From contig MPUH01000061.1 in assembly GCA_001970955.1 (NCBI GenBank), positions 62,001 through 126,000 of the forward strand: 64,000 bases of DNA. The letters are read 5' to 3'. Below are positions 43,953-54,582 of the stretch, in pieces; position 1 is the first letter of the stretch; the number at the start of each line of letters is the position of its first letter. The notes beneath the pieces were generated by a model that was given only the letters and a program-made list of their open reading frames with translations, was not told the origin of the DNA and made no database searches. This DNA is from Stentor coeruleus. Lineage: Eukaryota > Ciliophora > Heterotrichea > Heterotrichida > Stentoridae. Made by a program: the position numbers and the translations under genes.

Positions 43953-44438
43953 TTAAACTATTCTCTTAAAATCCAAAGGCCGAATGAAAACATGCGCTGC
44001 TTCATGAGGACTTTTCAGGTTATTAATAACTTCAACAAACGACTCCATGATTTTTGGAAATACAATATCATGTTGAGATATAAAAAAATTCAATATTTTC
44101 ATAGGATCTGTAATTGGATGAAAAGACTGTCCTATTCTATATCGAATTTTATAAGACTCAGGCTCGATTTCTAAACAGCCAAGTTGGAGGAATTCATTGA
44201 TCCTAGAAATAAACTGGATACAATTGAGCCATGTTTCCGGGCTCCCTTTTATTGTTGTGCTTTCTGTATATACAGTTATATGGTTAAGTTCATTGTCGAT
44301 TCTTAGAAACCTTTCTGCTGTTATATTTTCTAGTTTCCACGATAAAATAAGCTCTCCATCTTTATAGGTTTGCTTTAAAGTTTTACCTTTTAGTCCGGCA
44401 ATAACCTTGTCTGACAATTTTACTTCGTCAATTTCCAT
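43953..44438 (-). CDS. Unknown 161-residue globular protein
   Basis: An intronless frame starting at an ATG covered by the ATTTATAAATGG motif (44435-44446) and ending in TAA. Composition is balanced and globular, with alternating strands and helices and a conserved-looking middle (SPETWLNCIQFISRINEFLQ) and a PITDPMKIL turn. A remote YbjN- or chaperone-like fold is possible but cannot be shown by eye. There is no signal or membrane segment. It is followed by the BRWD-like gene on the same strand after about 190 bases. Confidence 0.65.
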   Translation of the reverse strand: MEIDEVKLSDKVIAGLKGKTLKQTYKDGELILSWKLENITAERFLRIDNELNHITVYTESTTIKGSPETWLNCIQFISRINEFLQLGCLEIEPESYKIRYRIGQSFHPITDPMKILNFFISQHDIVFPKIMESFVEVINNLKSPHEAAHVFIRPLDFKRIV

Positions 44439-44630
44439 TTATAAATGCAGACTATTTCCATTTTTTATATTGGATTTTTGAAGTAAAACTCTATATTTTC
44501 TATGTCTCTTCCCTAAAACTACTCTTTATAATAAATTTAATAATTCAAACACCAAACCTAATTAGCATCAAAATCATCCAATGTTTTATTTCTAAATCCT
44601 AAAGCCAATTTCTCTCTAATTAAATATTAT

Positions 44631-47611
44631 CTAATTTAATCTCCTTAGCTTCCTTCTATTCCCAGACCTATTCTCATGTATCCTCGTAACAAGAGCCTCA
44701 CAGTTCCAAGGTAAATACATAGAAAATAAACTATCTTTACTAACAACCGGATTCATCTTTGGCAAAACCGCATTTTTCCTTATCTCATCCTTAATCTTAT
44801 CTTGAATCCTCAAATACTCCCTATATTCCTCCGATCTCTTCCCAAAATACTCTTCAGTATTCTTTCCCATAAGTTCTACATCAAAAAACACAGCATTTAA
44901 ACTTCTATAAAACCCACTAGCAAGTTTTTCTTCTATAAGACTTAAAAACATAGGGACAATCACAACAGTTTTATAATTCTTCAAATTCGGATGATAAAGA
45001 AAAATCACAGAACGTGAATATTTTTTCAATATACAAGGACCAGATAAAGTAATAGCAGGTTTTTCAAAGTCCCCAAGTTCCCAAAAACTGACCGGTCCCT
45101 TACTAAGTTGGAAGCTTTTAAAAGGAGATAATTCAAAACGGTTTTCTAAAGGAAAAACCTCACTGACAATTTCTTCACTGATTTCACCTTTAAATGATAA
45201 ATACACTGCACCTTGGTTTTTGTTTATATAATCTAATTTTTGTAAATATTCGCTAAGTAAAATCAAGAATCTTTCCCCTTGATGGACACAATAAACAGTT
45301 AGTATTTTATTTTCCCCAAGAACTTCAAGAAATACTTTCGAGCATACTTGTGGGGCAACTGGAGATAAAGAACCTTGTATAGGCCAGACATATTCGATAT
45401 TGACAATTCTCATAACAGTAGGTCTTGTGTATTCAAAAATCTCTAAATCAAACATCGGCACACCTGGATGAGTTTTAAGATAATCTTCATAAGCTTGAAA
45501 TATAAATACAACATCATCACCTACTTGAGGCAAATCTTCACTATTAGGTAAAGGTAAAACTCCTGATCTTTGACTTGATCGAATTTCTTTACCAACATGT
45601 GACTCTTTAAAACATAATAAACATGCTTCGATTTCAGTGATTGTCTTCCATGCTTCATAACAATCTTTATGAAATACTTTACCACATTCATTACACCAGG
45701 TTGTATTTTCTAACATAATCTCTCGACATCTTCTACAGTTTAGATCGTTTTTTACTTCAAGAACGCTTTGTATACTGTTTGTATCTTCAGAATCTTTTAA
45801 CATTGAGGATTCAGAGTCTTCATCTTCAAGTTGTAATTCCTCATCAGTTGTTAGAATGACTTCTTCATATAATCTTGAAGCTGTGTTTATACATGATTCT
45901 TGATGTTTAAAATATGAATAAAGTTGGGGAAAAGGACTTGGGATATTAGAAAAGCCTCTAAGTTTATAAGGCATTGGGACTTCTGGCTGGTATTTATAAG
46001 GCATAAGTTTGAAATCGCAAAGGGTAAGTTTATGAGTAAAATCAGAAAGGTAATCTAAAGAGTAAAACTGTTGAATTGGGGAAGTTATGAATTGTTCACG
46101 GCCGCCAAGGCCATAAAAAGTATGACTACCTTTTTTGCTCCCAGAGACAAGGGCAATACCTGACCATACTAAATGGGTTATGGGTAAGTCAATACCTTGA
46201 AGTAAACATAAATCGCCATATTCTCTATAAGTCCATATTTTTTCAAGTCCAGGTACAGTCCATATACATACATTTCCAATACAATCCCCACTTGCTACAA
46301 CATATTCAGAATCTAATGATGAGGCAACTAATACTCGTGATGGGACTTCAACTTGTTCTCTATGTTTAATACCAAGTAAATGAATATAATATTTACCTTC
46401 AGATTCATCAGCTCCAATAAAAACGTATTTACCACACCATTCTATATACCCAACAGCTTTTGCATTTGCTAAAGATTTTTTTAATGGACTGTTTAAACTT
46501 TCCCAGTATTTATGGATTTCTATATCAGAAAATCTCCATATTTCTATATAGTCACTAACTGTACAGAATAGATTTTCTTGTTTACTGGTTTTTATTGAAG
46601 ATATTTCGGTTTTTATAAGATATTCACATGCTAGACTACATGAATGCACGTCCCATACTTTGACTCGAGAGTTGCTTACAGTNTGCTAGACTACATGAAT
46701 GCACGTCCCATACTTTGACTCGAGAGTTGCTTACAGTAAAAAGGTAGTTGTAATCTGATGTTATGCTGGTTAAGGAGATTTGGTCACATTCCCAGGCTGA
46801 TTGGGCAAAGTTCTCATCTTCAAGGTTGTAATGGGTGACATGGCCTGATTTCTGACAGACAAGGAATTCTTGATTGGCTAGTTTGTGAAGGCTTAGGTGT
46901 AGAGAATTCTTGTCGGTAAGCTCGGTGAGGATGTTACCTGAAAACAAATGCCAGACTATAACTTTTTTGCTACAAGCTGAAACAATAACANAGTTTGTGA
47001 AGGCTTAGGTGTAGAGAATTCTTGTCGGTAAGTTCGGTGAGGATGTTACCTGAAAACAAATGCCAGACTATAACTTTTTTGCTACAAGCTGAAACAATAA
47101 CATCACCATTAGGAATTATGCTAAAAACCTTACCTAAATGGCCATGAAACGAAAGCATCAGCGCCCCATTGCCAACTTCCCAAACCTTAATAAGCTTATC
47201 ACTAGCTGCTGTAAAAATATAATTATCATCACTTACAAGACAACTAATCTGCACATATTCTGTAAAAGCTTCAGGTTTTTTGTGCCCTAAAAACGTTTTC
47301 TGCCACTCAAAATACTTAAAAATATCATCTCTCAAAGATTTTTCAGTATTTAAAATAGGTTTATTACATTGTTTTAAATTTAAAAGCCCAGGATTTAGTG
47401 ATGAAAAAGCAACAAGGGCTTCTTTATATTTTTTTGATATTTTACCATTTATAAGAGTATGCTGAGGGAGTAAATTTTGGTCTTCAAACTATATAAAAAA
47501 TACTTTTGTGATTAATTCTTTAAAGAATGGGGTAAGGAATTTGAAATTACCCAGATATTGAAGGATAACAAATATAAGGTTTTTTGTTTCGTCACTTGGT
47601 GGTTTATCCAT
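44631..47611 (-). CDS. BRWD/PHIP-like protein: WD40, zinc cluster, CryptoTudor, degenerate bromodomain
   Basis: Start ATG at 47611; one 15-nt intron GTATTTTTTATATAG (47489-47503). Two N-flanked assembly duplications (46683 and 46991) artificially break the frame. Domain order: an N-terminal LisH-like helix pair (LIFVILQYLG), then WD40 repeats (DKLIKVWEVGNG, KKVIVWHLFSG, SRVKVWDVH and later IEIWRF). A Cys/His cluster (CRRC, CNECGKVFHKDC, CLLC) follows, then a segment like the PHIP/BRWD CryptoTudor (GDDVVFIFQAYEDYLKTHPG). Last is a bromodomain-like region (LIEEKLASGFYRSLNAVFFD, then ELMGKNTEEYFG). BRWD/PHIP proteins read histone methyl/acetyl marks and act with CUL4-DDB1. The acetyl-lysine Asn (YN) is Phe here. 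A chromatin role is likely. Confidence 0.82.
46629..47102. repeat. Two assembly duplications around Ns
   Basis: Bases 46629-46682 recur at 46684-46737 around the N at 46683. Bases 46880-46990 recur at 46992-47102 around the N at 46991, with one C/T difference. Both lie inside the WD40 region of the BRWD-like gene and disturb its frame. The pattern indicates unmerged contig overlaps. Confidence 0.85.
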
Positions 47612-47806
47612 AAATTATAGCCCCCCCTTAAGAATATAGATTATTTACTACGATGGTATGTGTTTGAGAATTTTATATTAGGATTTTGTGATATTTGGTA
47701 CCTCCTAGGGTTAGGGTTGTTAGTATAGTTTGTGGAGCGTACTTCCTTAAGTTTTAAAACGCTGATGATGTTGAAGCTAGTGTAGTTAGTATGAAAGGGT
47801 GATTGA

Positions 47807-48011
47807 GGCAATTTTAGCCCAATCTAAAGGTGTAGTGGCTATCCTGGTTCCCGCCATGTCTTTAGATGGATAAGGAGGGTACGACGAGGGTCGAATGTTT
47901 CCTCAAAGGGGTTGCGCGAGGCGCGATAGTTTCCACAGTGACTCAGCCTTCTTAAGCTTCCCGGTCTCCTTGATGCACCATGGGATAAAATTGCTTGTAA
48001 TGCAATTTTAT
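47807..48011. ncRNA. Candidate structured RNA in a GC-rich island
   Basis: The stretch is near 50% GC in a genome of about 30%. Terminal pairing: GGCAATTTTAGCCC (47807-47820) with GGGATAAAATTGC (47982-47994), one mismatch. Internal pairings: ATCTAAAG (47822-47829) with CTTTAGAT (47860-47867), and GTGGCTATC (47835-47843) with GATAG-TTT-CCAC (47925-47936), which together would form a pseudoknot-like or alternative fold. A second perfect 10-bp hairpin ATAAAATTGC (47985-47994) / GCAATTTTAT (48002-48011) competes for the 3' arm of the terminal stem. No long ORF. The minus strand carries GATAGCCACTACACC, similar to the 3' helix of SRP RNA, but the AGCAGG/GNRA apical domain is not found. Strand and family are unresolved. 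Confidence 0.5.
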
Positions 48012-48067
48012 TGATGTAGGTAAGTCGGTGACATTAACTCTAGAGTTCAATACATAAACAATTGTGT

Positions 48068-48235
48068 ATGTCAGCAGAAGCGAAAATAACTAAGTTATCA
48101 AACATCGGAACAATACAAATTGAAGGTGCTAGAATTGCAGTAGGACCGAGATTGAATGAACAGATATACGAAGAAATATTCGATAATCCAATATATTCTA
48201 AGAGTAGAATGATAAATGTATTGCATGTAAAATAA
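48068..48235 (+). CDS. Possible 55-residue small protein
   Basis: An open frame from MSAEAKITKLSNIGTIQIEG to TAA with balanced, protein-like composition (few Asn/Lys runs). It overlaps the last 38 bases of the TMBIM-like gene on the other strand. No domain is recognised. It lies directly downstream of the GC-rich structured island, so it may belong to the same unit, or be an antisense accident. Confidence 0.35.
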   Translation: MSAEAKITKLSNIGTIQIEGARIAVGPRLNEQIYEEIFDNPIYSKSRMINVLHVK

Positions 48236-48876
48236 TTATATCGTAGCTAAAAGTGATTAAAGATACATATGCAGCCAAATAACTTTTTACTATAGTGAAA
48301 ATGGTAAATAATATCCATTCCAGCTTTTTTACTTTGAAAATGTTTCTATAAAATAATATCATCATTACAAAAAAGGCAAGCAGAACTAATGTAATAATTA
48401 GTAATTCTTTAGTATTTCTCATAGTATTTCCCATTTTCTCACTTTTTAAAGCAAATACTGAAAAGATGATGCTGATTACTGACTGCAAAAAAAGAAGCAG
48501 AAATACATTCTGAATAAAAGTGTATCGGGTATTAAATTCAGTTGTCATTTGTTCTGAGTTGAATGAAATCAGCTTATTTTTTAGGTTTGAAAACCGCTTG
48601 CTATTGGATGAAGCTATTGGGTTATGGTCTAAAGTGCATTCTAATTCTTCATTTATTGGAACAACTTTTGCACTTTTGATTTCTCTGATGAAAATTTGCT
48701 GTTCTTCAGGCAATTTCTTTTGTTNGTTGGGTTATGGTCTAAAGTGCATTCCAATTCTTCATTTATTGGACAACTTTTGCACTTTTGATTTCTCTGATGA
48801 AAATTTGCTGTTCTTCAGGCAATTTCTTTTGTTTGAGCATTTCTGAGTTGCTGTTTACATGATCTAGCATTTGCAT
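48198..48876 (-). CDS. Truncated TMBIM (Bax-inhibitor/LFG-like) membrane protein
   Basis: The start is probably ATG at 48876 (MQMLDHVNSNSEMLKQKK). An N at 48725 with duplicated flanks (48617-48724 and 48727-48833, with one substitution and one indel) shifts the frame, so a naive start appears at 48713. About 185 residues. After a cytosolic N-terminus the segment TRYTFIQNVFLLLFLQSVIS matches the first helix of the TMBIM family, and three or four further helices follow (IITLVLLAFFVMMILFYR; WILFTIFTIVKSYLAAYV). Full-length TMBIM proteins have six or seven helices; this one ends after about four, at a TAG abutting the GC-rich island. Truncation by insertion or rearrangement is the simplest reading. 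Confidence 0.65.
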
Positions 48877-50799
48877 TTAACTTAGTTGCTTATTTATTAA
48901 AGCCAATGAATATTCTTATTTAAACTTTATATTAAATTTGATGAGTTTAATTCTTAAATGCCCTTTGATTAAGTCGGGAATATGTGGTCGGGTAGGTATA
49001 AATGATTTCTTAAATAAAAAATATACTGAAAAGTGTGTTTCAATATAGTTATCTAGCTATAATAAGGCTGGATATTTAATTTTCAAAAATCATTTTTTTG
49101 AAGCATCATTGCTTACCTTTATAAAAACAATGAGTTTTAGGATTTTTTTCACTTGTTGATTTATTATTATAACTAATCTTTTGATTTCATTCATATTTGG
49201 TTAATTAAATGATACATAAGGTAGTTTGGAACAGTTTATCCGGATTCATAGTGGATATAAATCTTAAAAGCGACTTTAAAATGACTAGTTTAATTGTCTA
49301 AAGAATGCAATTCTCAAAATAAATCAAAGGTAGTACCCCAAGTATTGGCCAAAACCAACCCGAAAGATGGTTCCTGAGCAAATTAAACTTGCAGGTCTGG
49401 AAGGTACACTGCCAAGCAATAGTATCCATCCACTGTATCAAATCAGAAAGAACCCATAATTCATTTAGAACTAATGCCTAGCTTGCTACAAACACTGCAA
49501 GAACTTCAAAGCGTGCTTAGAATCAGCTGGATTCTTCAAGAAAATTAAGGTGAACACAAAGCTTGCATCCATAATCCTGACGCTAAAGAAAAGAAACAAC
49601 AAAAGCTACCTCAGTCAAATATGAGTTACATAACTGACGATAGCGAGCGGTTTAATATACCGAATATGCCTAGATAAAAAGATTGTAGGACCAATATCAA
49701 GACTTGATCGGACAAGATTTAAACTATGTCACCCTAATCTTCTAATAATCTCAAAGCAAAATTGGCTTAAATAAAACCTTTTAAATAGAAAATACTAGAA
49801 AAAAAAGCTAGGAAAACTCTTAATAATTTTTAAGAAAATGATTTAGCAAAGGTCGGAAAGCAACGGGGGTAACGACAATTATACCTTTGATTTTGCCATG
49901 TTGTAGTGCTATTTTAGATATATATTATATAACCGATGAATAAATTTAACTATTCTTTCAATGGCTAACTGAATAAAGGTGTTTAGAGGAAATTGGTAAA
50001 TATTACTTATAGTTTTTGTAAAAATCACTAGGAAATTTGATATTTGCTAATGAATATTATGTTTTCGCATCTGAATACTTTTTGTGAGAAATATTGTAAT
50101 TTTTATCTCAGATAATCTTGAAAAAATAGGGAAGGAAGCTTTTATTATATGGATAAATTTAGATTAATGCAAATAGCTTAAAAATTGATGTATTCAATCT
50201 CTTTGGATTTTATTTAAAATCACTTGAAAAGTATTGTAAGACTTTTGAGTGTTTTCAAGAAAACTAAGTATTCAATGAATGATAAATAGAAATTAATAAG
50301 TTTTTTAGTGTTTGTGTGCTTATATGAAGATAGTATAAATTTTGTTATAATTTGGTAATAGTTAAGCTAAAAAATAGGTCATCTGGCTACTTTTAACAAA
50401 TTAAATAGGGAATAAGAAAGAAGTGATGAAGAACTTTTCTATTAATTTACTATGGGATAATATTAAATCTTCCCAAATAATACTTTGGACTTTAGATATT
50501 TTCCCAAAAGATTATTTGTCTAATGTTTCAAAAAATTGATTTTCTTAATTCATATAACAAACTGTATAGTTTTAGCTATGAAATATTTGATTAAAAAGTT
50601 GAAAATTATAAATCATAAAAGAAATTGGCATTTATATTATAATTTCAATAACTTTTTTAAGCATATTAAAGCTATTAAATTTAATACTTATCATTAGTTA
50701 ATAATATTTACTATTCAATTAGTTGATTATTTTTTGCTGAAAATGTTTTAGAGAGTTATTTTATTTTTTATATTATTGATTATGTACCAAGATTTTGGT
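48877..50799. other. Long non-genic region with a higher-complexity island
   Basis: Nearly 2 kb without a convincing gene. Most is AT-rich. From about 49240 to 49930 base composition is clearly less AT-biased. Several coding-like stretches occur, for example MVPEQIKLAGLEGTLPSNSI from 49367 and KHCKNFKACLESAGFFKKI near 49490, in the same frame but separated by stops. A small closing stem AAAGGT (49851-49856 region) / ACCTTT lies near 49900. This may be a decayed gene or an RNA-bearing segment; see findings. Confidence 0.5.
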
Positions 50800-51756
50800 T
50801 TAAATGCAAATAATTTGTGTTAGTCCTTCAATTGCTTCAGCTGATTGGAATAAACTGATTTCTTTTATTATTTCTTGCTTAAATTCGATGTTTTGTTTTA
50901 CGAAGTCTATCTTTCTTTGCATTTCTTCTTTTAGTAAAAGTTTCGACATTAAGTATATAGTTTTTTCTGGTAGTTGCAAACACTTTTTGACGTTTTGCAC
51001 TTGTTTTGATATATTGAAGTTTTGTTGAATCAAAAAACTGTTATTCTTAACAATAGCCTCTTTGTTAATACTGAAAAATTCAATTTGCTTATTTAGCGTA
51101 TTTGGCTTTATATGAGGTATTTGTGGGCATTCCTTACAAATCTTAACATGATCTTCCTTATCAGAAATGCTTGATTCTGTTTCACATGAACTTTGTTGTC
51201 TAAACCCAGCATCTTCGTTATCCTGTTTGCAAATTTTTTTCTCTGCATCACCCCAATATCTATTCTTTTTATATATTTCCTGCTTAATTGCAAGCTTCTT
51301 TTTCAAATTATCAAGTTTTTCTTCTAATAATCCTTTTTTAGACTTAAGCTCCAGATACTCTTGCTCTGAAAATTCTTCATGAATATTCGTTTTTTTAATT
51401 TCATTATAAGACTTAGAGCATTTGTCTATTACCTCAAATATTTTTGCAGATTTTTCTAGCCGATTCATGGAAAGTTTAGTTTTTTTCAAGGCTTCAATAC
51501 GGTTGATGAGTTTTTTGCTTATGGAAAATGTCTCTGATTTTTTTTGGAAATCGCTGTTGTACCTAACATAGGCTGAGTGAATTTTTAATTGGTTGATTTC
51601 GTATTTTAAGTTGTTTTTCCTTAAAGTGTGAGCTTTGAGTAAGAGTAAATGGCTTTGAATTTCAGGGTCTGAGATTTCACTATGATTACCTCCCATTCTT
51701 ACTAAAAAATAACGATATAAGCCTAAATCTAATATGGAAATTCTTAGAAAATCCAA
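50800..51756 (-). CDS. Unknown coiled-coil protein (318 residues)
   Basis: An intronless frame ending in TAA. Residues 35-175 and 225-310 are Lys/Glu/Leu-rich coiled coils (LEEKLDNLKKKLAIKQEIY; KLLLKEEMQRKIDFVKQ). A short linker between them holds Cys residues (KICKECPQIP), which may be a metal or redox pair. The start could be residue 1 or the second Met at residue 21 (MGGNHSEISDPEIQ), which gives a more typical soluble N-terminus and a possible N-myristoylation Gly. No membrane segment. Function unknown. Confidence 0.68.
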   Translation of the reverse strand: MDFLRISILDLGLYRYFLVRMGGNHSEISDPEIQSHLLLLKAHTLRKNNLKYEINQLKIHSAYVRYNSDFQKKSETFSISKKLINRIEALKKTKLSMNRLEKSAKIFEVIDKCSKSYNEIKKTNIHEEFSEQEYLELKSKKGLLEEKLDNLKKKLAIKQEIYKKNRYWGDAEKKICKQDNEDAGFRQQSSCETESSISDKEDHVKICKECPQIPHIKPNTLNKQIEFFSINKEAIVKNNSFLIQQNFNISKQVQNVKKCLQLPEKTIYLMSKLLLKEEMQRKIDFVKQNIEFKQEIIKEISLFQSAEAIEGLTQIICI

Positions 51757-52600
51757 ATGATTAGATAAAAGTTATAAGATATAGGATAGTTATTAAGGTT
51801 TGATTGGGCTGATTATTTTTGAGGATTGCCAAGAGATTTAGGGAAATATTGAGAAATTAGCAAAAAATTTTGAAAGGGAGTTAAGGATAGATTATGGATA
51901 AGATGAAATAAAGATTGTTGTTTTTCTTTGAATTTAGTTGTTGAGCTAGAAAAATAGTTTTTTATACCTTTTTGAATTGAGGCTGAAAATCTGATTTTTC
52001 CAGCATTTGCTTTATTATTAATATAATATTAGACACAAATAAAGCCAAAATTTTCACAGCCTTGCTATTCAGAAACTTTCAAGCAATAGTGGAATTTTAG
52101 TATGATTGTTTATTTTTTTGTATGTATTTTATTTAAGAATCTTACTAGGTATGGGAAGATATCATTATTAACTAAATTAGAGATTAAATTTTTTGTCTGC
52201 TAGTTTTTTAGATTTATTATGAAAGTTTTTATCTAAACTATGGTCAGCAGGATTTACAACTTTTATCCTATTCTCGATATCTAATGTAACAGCATAATAA
52301 AATACTTGACAAATATTTAATTATGGTAAATAATTCATAACAAGGTCTAAACTTAATAATAACTCAGTAAACACAATTTTTCTTAAGAAAAAGGGATAAC
52401 ACTGAAACGATATGATATTAAAAAATTAGCTATTGTCATCTATAAAAGTTAGCTTTAATTAAGAAATCACTATCTAATTTCTTCTTCAATTGGGTCATTA
52501 ATCTTCCTATAATATGATCCGATATTCTCCATATATTCNAATATGATATTAAAAAATTAGCTATTGTCATCTATAAAAGTTAGCTTTAATTAAGAAATTA
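51757..52600. other. Intergenic; includes 5' part of an assembly duplication
   Basis: AT-rich spacer. Bases 52410-52538 are an artefactual extra copy of 52540-52669 (N at 52539), with two or so single-base differences. The copied piece carries the 3' end of the DUF4246 gene. In one version its last codons read GAAATTATATAG and in the other GAAATTAGATAG. No separate gene is seen. Confidence 0.55.
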
Positions 52601-54153
52601 CTATATAATTTCTTCTTCAATTGGGTCATTAATCTTCCTATAATATGATCCGATATTCTCCATATATTCCATATCTCCACAATTCCCATAATGTATATAC
52701 CCCCATCCATTTTCCTCATTTTTCATCGACTCTCTNCCATATCTCCACAATTCCCATAATGTATATACCCCCATCCATTTTCCTCATTTTTCATCGACTC
52801 TCTAGCCCTTTCTCTTTTCTCTTTAGCCTTGTCAATAAAATCCCAGTAATAAACAAAAGATAAAATTTCCTCAATCAATTTCGTTGGCAATCGTGATATT
52901 TTCTTTAACGCTTCAAAAGCTTCAATTCTCAATTGATTAGTTTCAAGTCTTTTATTAGGATCAACAATAAAGAAATTAATAAACATTCTTTCCAAAGGTC
53001 GATCAGTAAAGTTTTCTAGTTTTAAAAACTTATGCGGTAAAATGTTTTCAAAAACTACTGCACAGTCTTCTTCTATAGGAATTTCCAAATTATAGTCCAA
53101 ATCTCCACGAGAATGGCAAGGACTCCATATAGGGTGGAAAGCTAGAGCATCTTTTAAGAAACCATTAGTAATTTTACAGTAATAAACCCCTGCTGCAATG
53201 ATATTTTCGGTCATTCCTTCAAGATGCCACTTTCCAGAATATGATGTCCCAGGCTGGATAACATATTTTTGCGCTTTTACCACCACCTGCATGGTTATTT
53301 TTTCTCCTTCAAATTTTAATATGTCAAGTTTTTCAAAGCCTTGAAGCATTTTTGCAAATACATCACCGATTGCCTCGTACAATTCTTCATTTCCTTGTTT
53401 TTTAAGGTTATGAATTTCTCCTATAAACTCGAATATTCCATCACTTGAAAGTTGAACATCAAAAGGAAACCAAGCATAGTTTTTCCTATCAAAATTTTGT
53501 TGGCTGATTTCATTTTTTTCCCTGTTTTCATCTAAAAATTCGCCAGATTTTTCTGAAATTAAATCATTAGCAAAATAATAATTTGGGTTTAAATCAGGGT
53601 CTATTATATCCAAAACAGGAGAGTCTTTATGCCAATCTTGCCTTTCAAAAGCTAGTTTTTCAAGACTTTCAATTAGAGTGCTTTTTGTTAAGGGGGATAT
53701 AGGAAGGAAATTAACTTTGTATACAGGAAAGATAATAAACTTCCATGATCCACGACTGCTGGCCCATTCTAAGCATTCGCTTACAAGTTCTTCCCGATCC
53801 CAACCATATTTTATAAATGTCTGGTTTATATCGAAATCAGGACTTTTATTTGATATAAAAATCATGTCAGATGGGCTCGGGAAAAATGTTCGAAATTGCC
53901 AGATGGGTTGGGTTGTGTAAATGTGAATATTTTGATTTTTTGTTTCGCTAGGGTTTATGACTGAATCACCGTAATTGTCGTATATAAGGCCTGATATAGA
54001 GGAGTCTGCATTAATTTTGTAAACATAGATTTCTTTAGGTGTCTCATTTAGATAAATATTGAATAAACAAGGACTTGATATGTCAAGGTGTTTTTTCATT
54101 GTTTCTATAGTTCCACAGTTCTCTAATAGTTCATTAGGGAAATTGTCAGACAT
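52601..54153 (-). CDS. DUF4246-family protein
   Basis: The frame from MSDNFPNELLENCGTIETM passes the N at 52736 (flanking 67-base duplication 52669-52735 / 52737-52803). Once one copy is ignored it ends at TAG 52601 with a tail MENIGSYYRKINDPIEEE. The length is about 490 residues. The DUF4246 core is evident: YAWFPFDVQLSSDGIFEF, an IHNLKKQGNEELYEAIGDVF helix, TMQVVVKAQKYVIQPGTSY, then GKWHLEGMTENIIAAGVYY. A double-stranded beta-helix with a His-x-Glu pair (WHLEG) suggests an Fe(II)-dioxygenase-like fold, but no substrate is known. The family is frequent in fungi and patchy in protists, so horizontal history is possible. Confidence 0.85.
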
Positions 54154-54582
54154 TATAAAGTCTTTAGGCTTTTTAATGGAACTCAGAAAGAAACAGAAAA
54201 GAAAAAAAACTTAAAAAACGCTAGAAACAGCAAATAACGCATGGAAAAACTCAAGCAGATAGCCCATATGAGAAAAACAGTTGAAAATAAGAAATATCAA
54301 AAATTAGTAAAGCAATAATCATCAGGAAAGCATGATTTTACATAAGAATTTAATTAAAAATAAACCTAATTAAGACAACAAATATTAATATAATAATATA
54401 ATATGCAAAAATGTTGTAAAAACCGTTTAAAACCTTACAAAAAACTCAAATGCTAATCAAAATGAAAAGTAATTAAAATATTACAAACTTCCAGAAATGT
54501 GCTTATCATCAACAACTCCACCCAATCTGTTTTTCAAACTAAATTTTATAAAATAATATGATAAAGCAATTACGTATTAAAA
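54154..54582. other. Intergenic, nothing convincing
   Basis: AT-rich. A 25-codon plus-strand frame at about 54241-54318 (MEKLKQIAHMRKTVENKKYQ) is too short and Lys-rich to call. No RNA gene or repeat is seen. Confidence 0.45.

Noticed and set aside
47807-48011. Firm assignment as SRP RNA
   Set aside because: GATAGCCACTACACC on the minus strand resembles the SRP 3' arm, but the AGCAGG/GNRA domain IV core and the 5' UGUAAUC region were not found. Kept only as an unassigned structured RNA.
54241-54318. 25-codon plus-strand frame (MEKLKQIAHMRK...)
   Set aside because: Too short and Lys-rich in A-rich DNA. It was compared mentally with tiny ribosomal protein eL41 and does not match.
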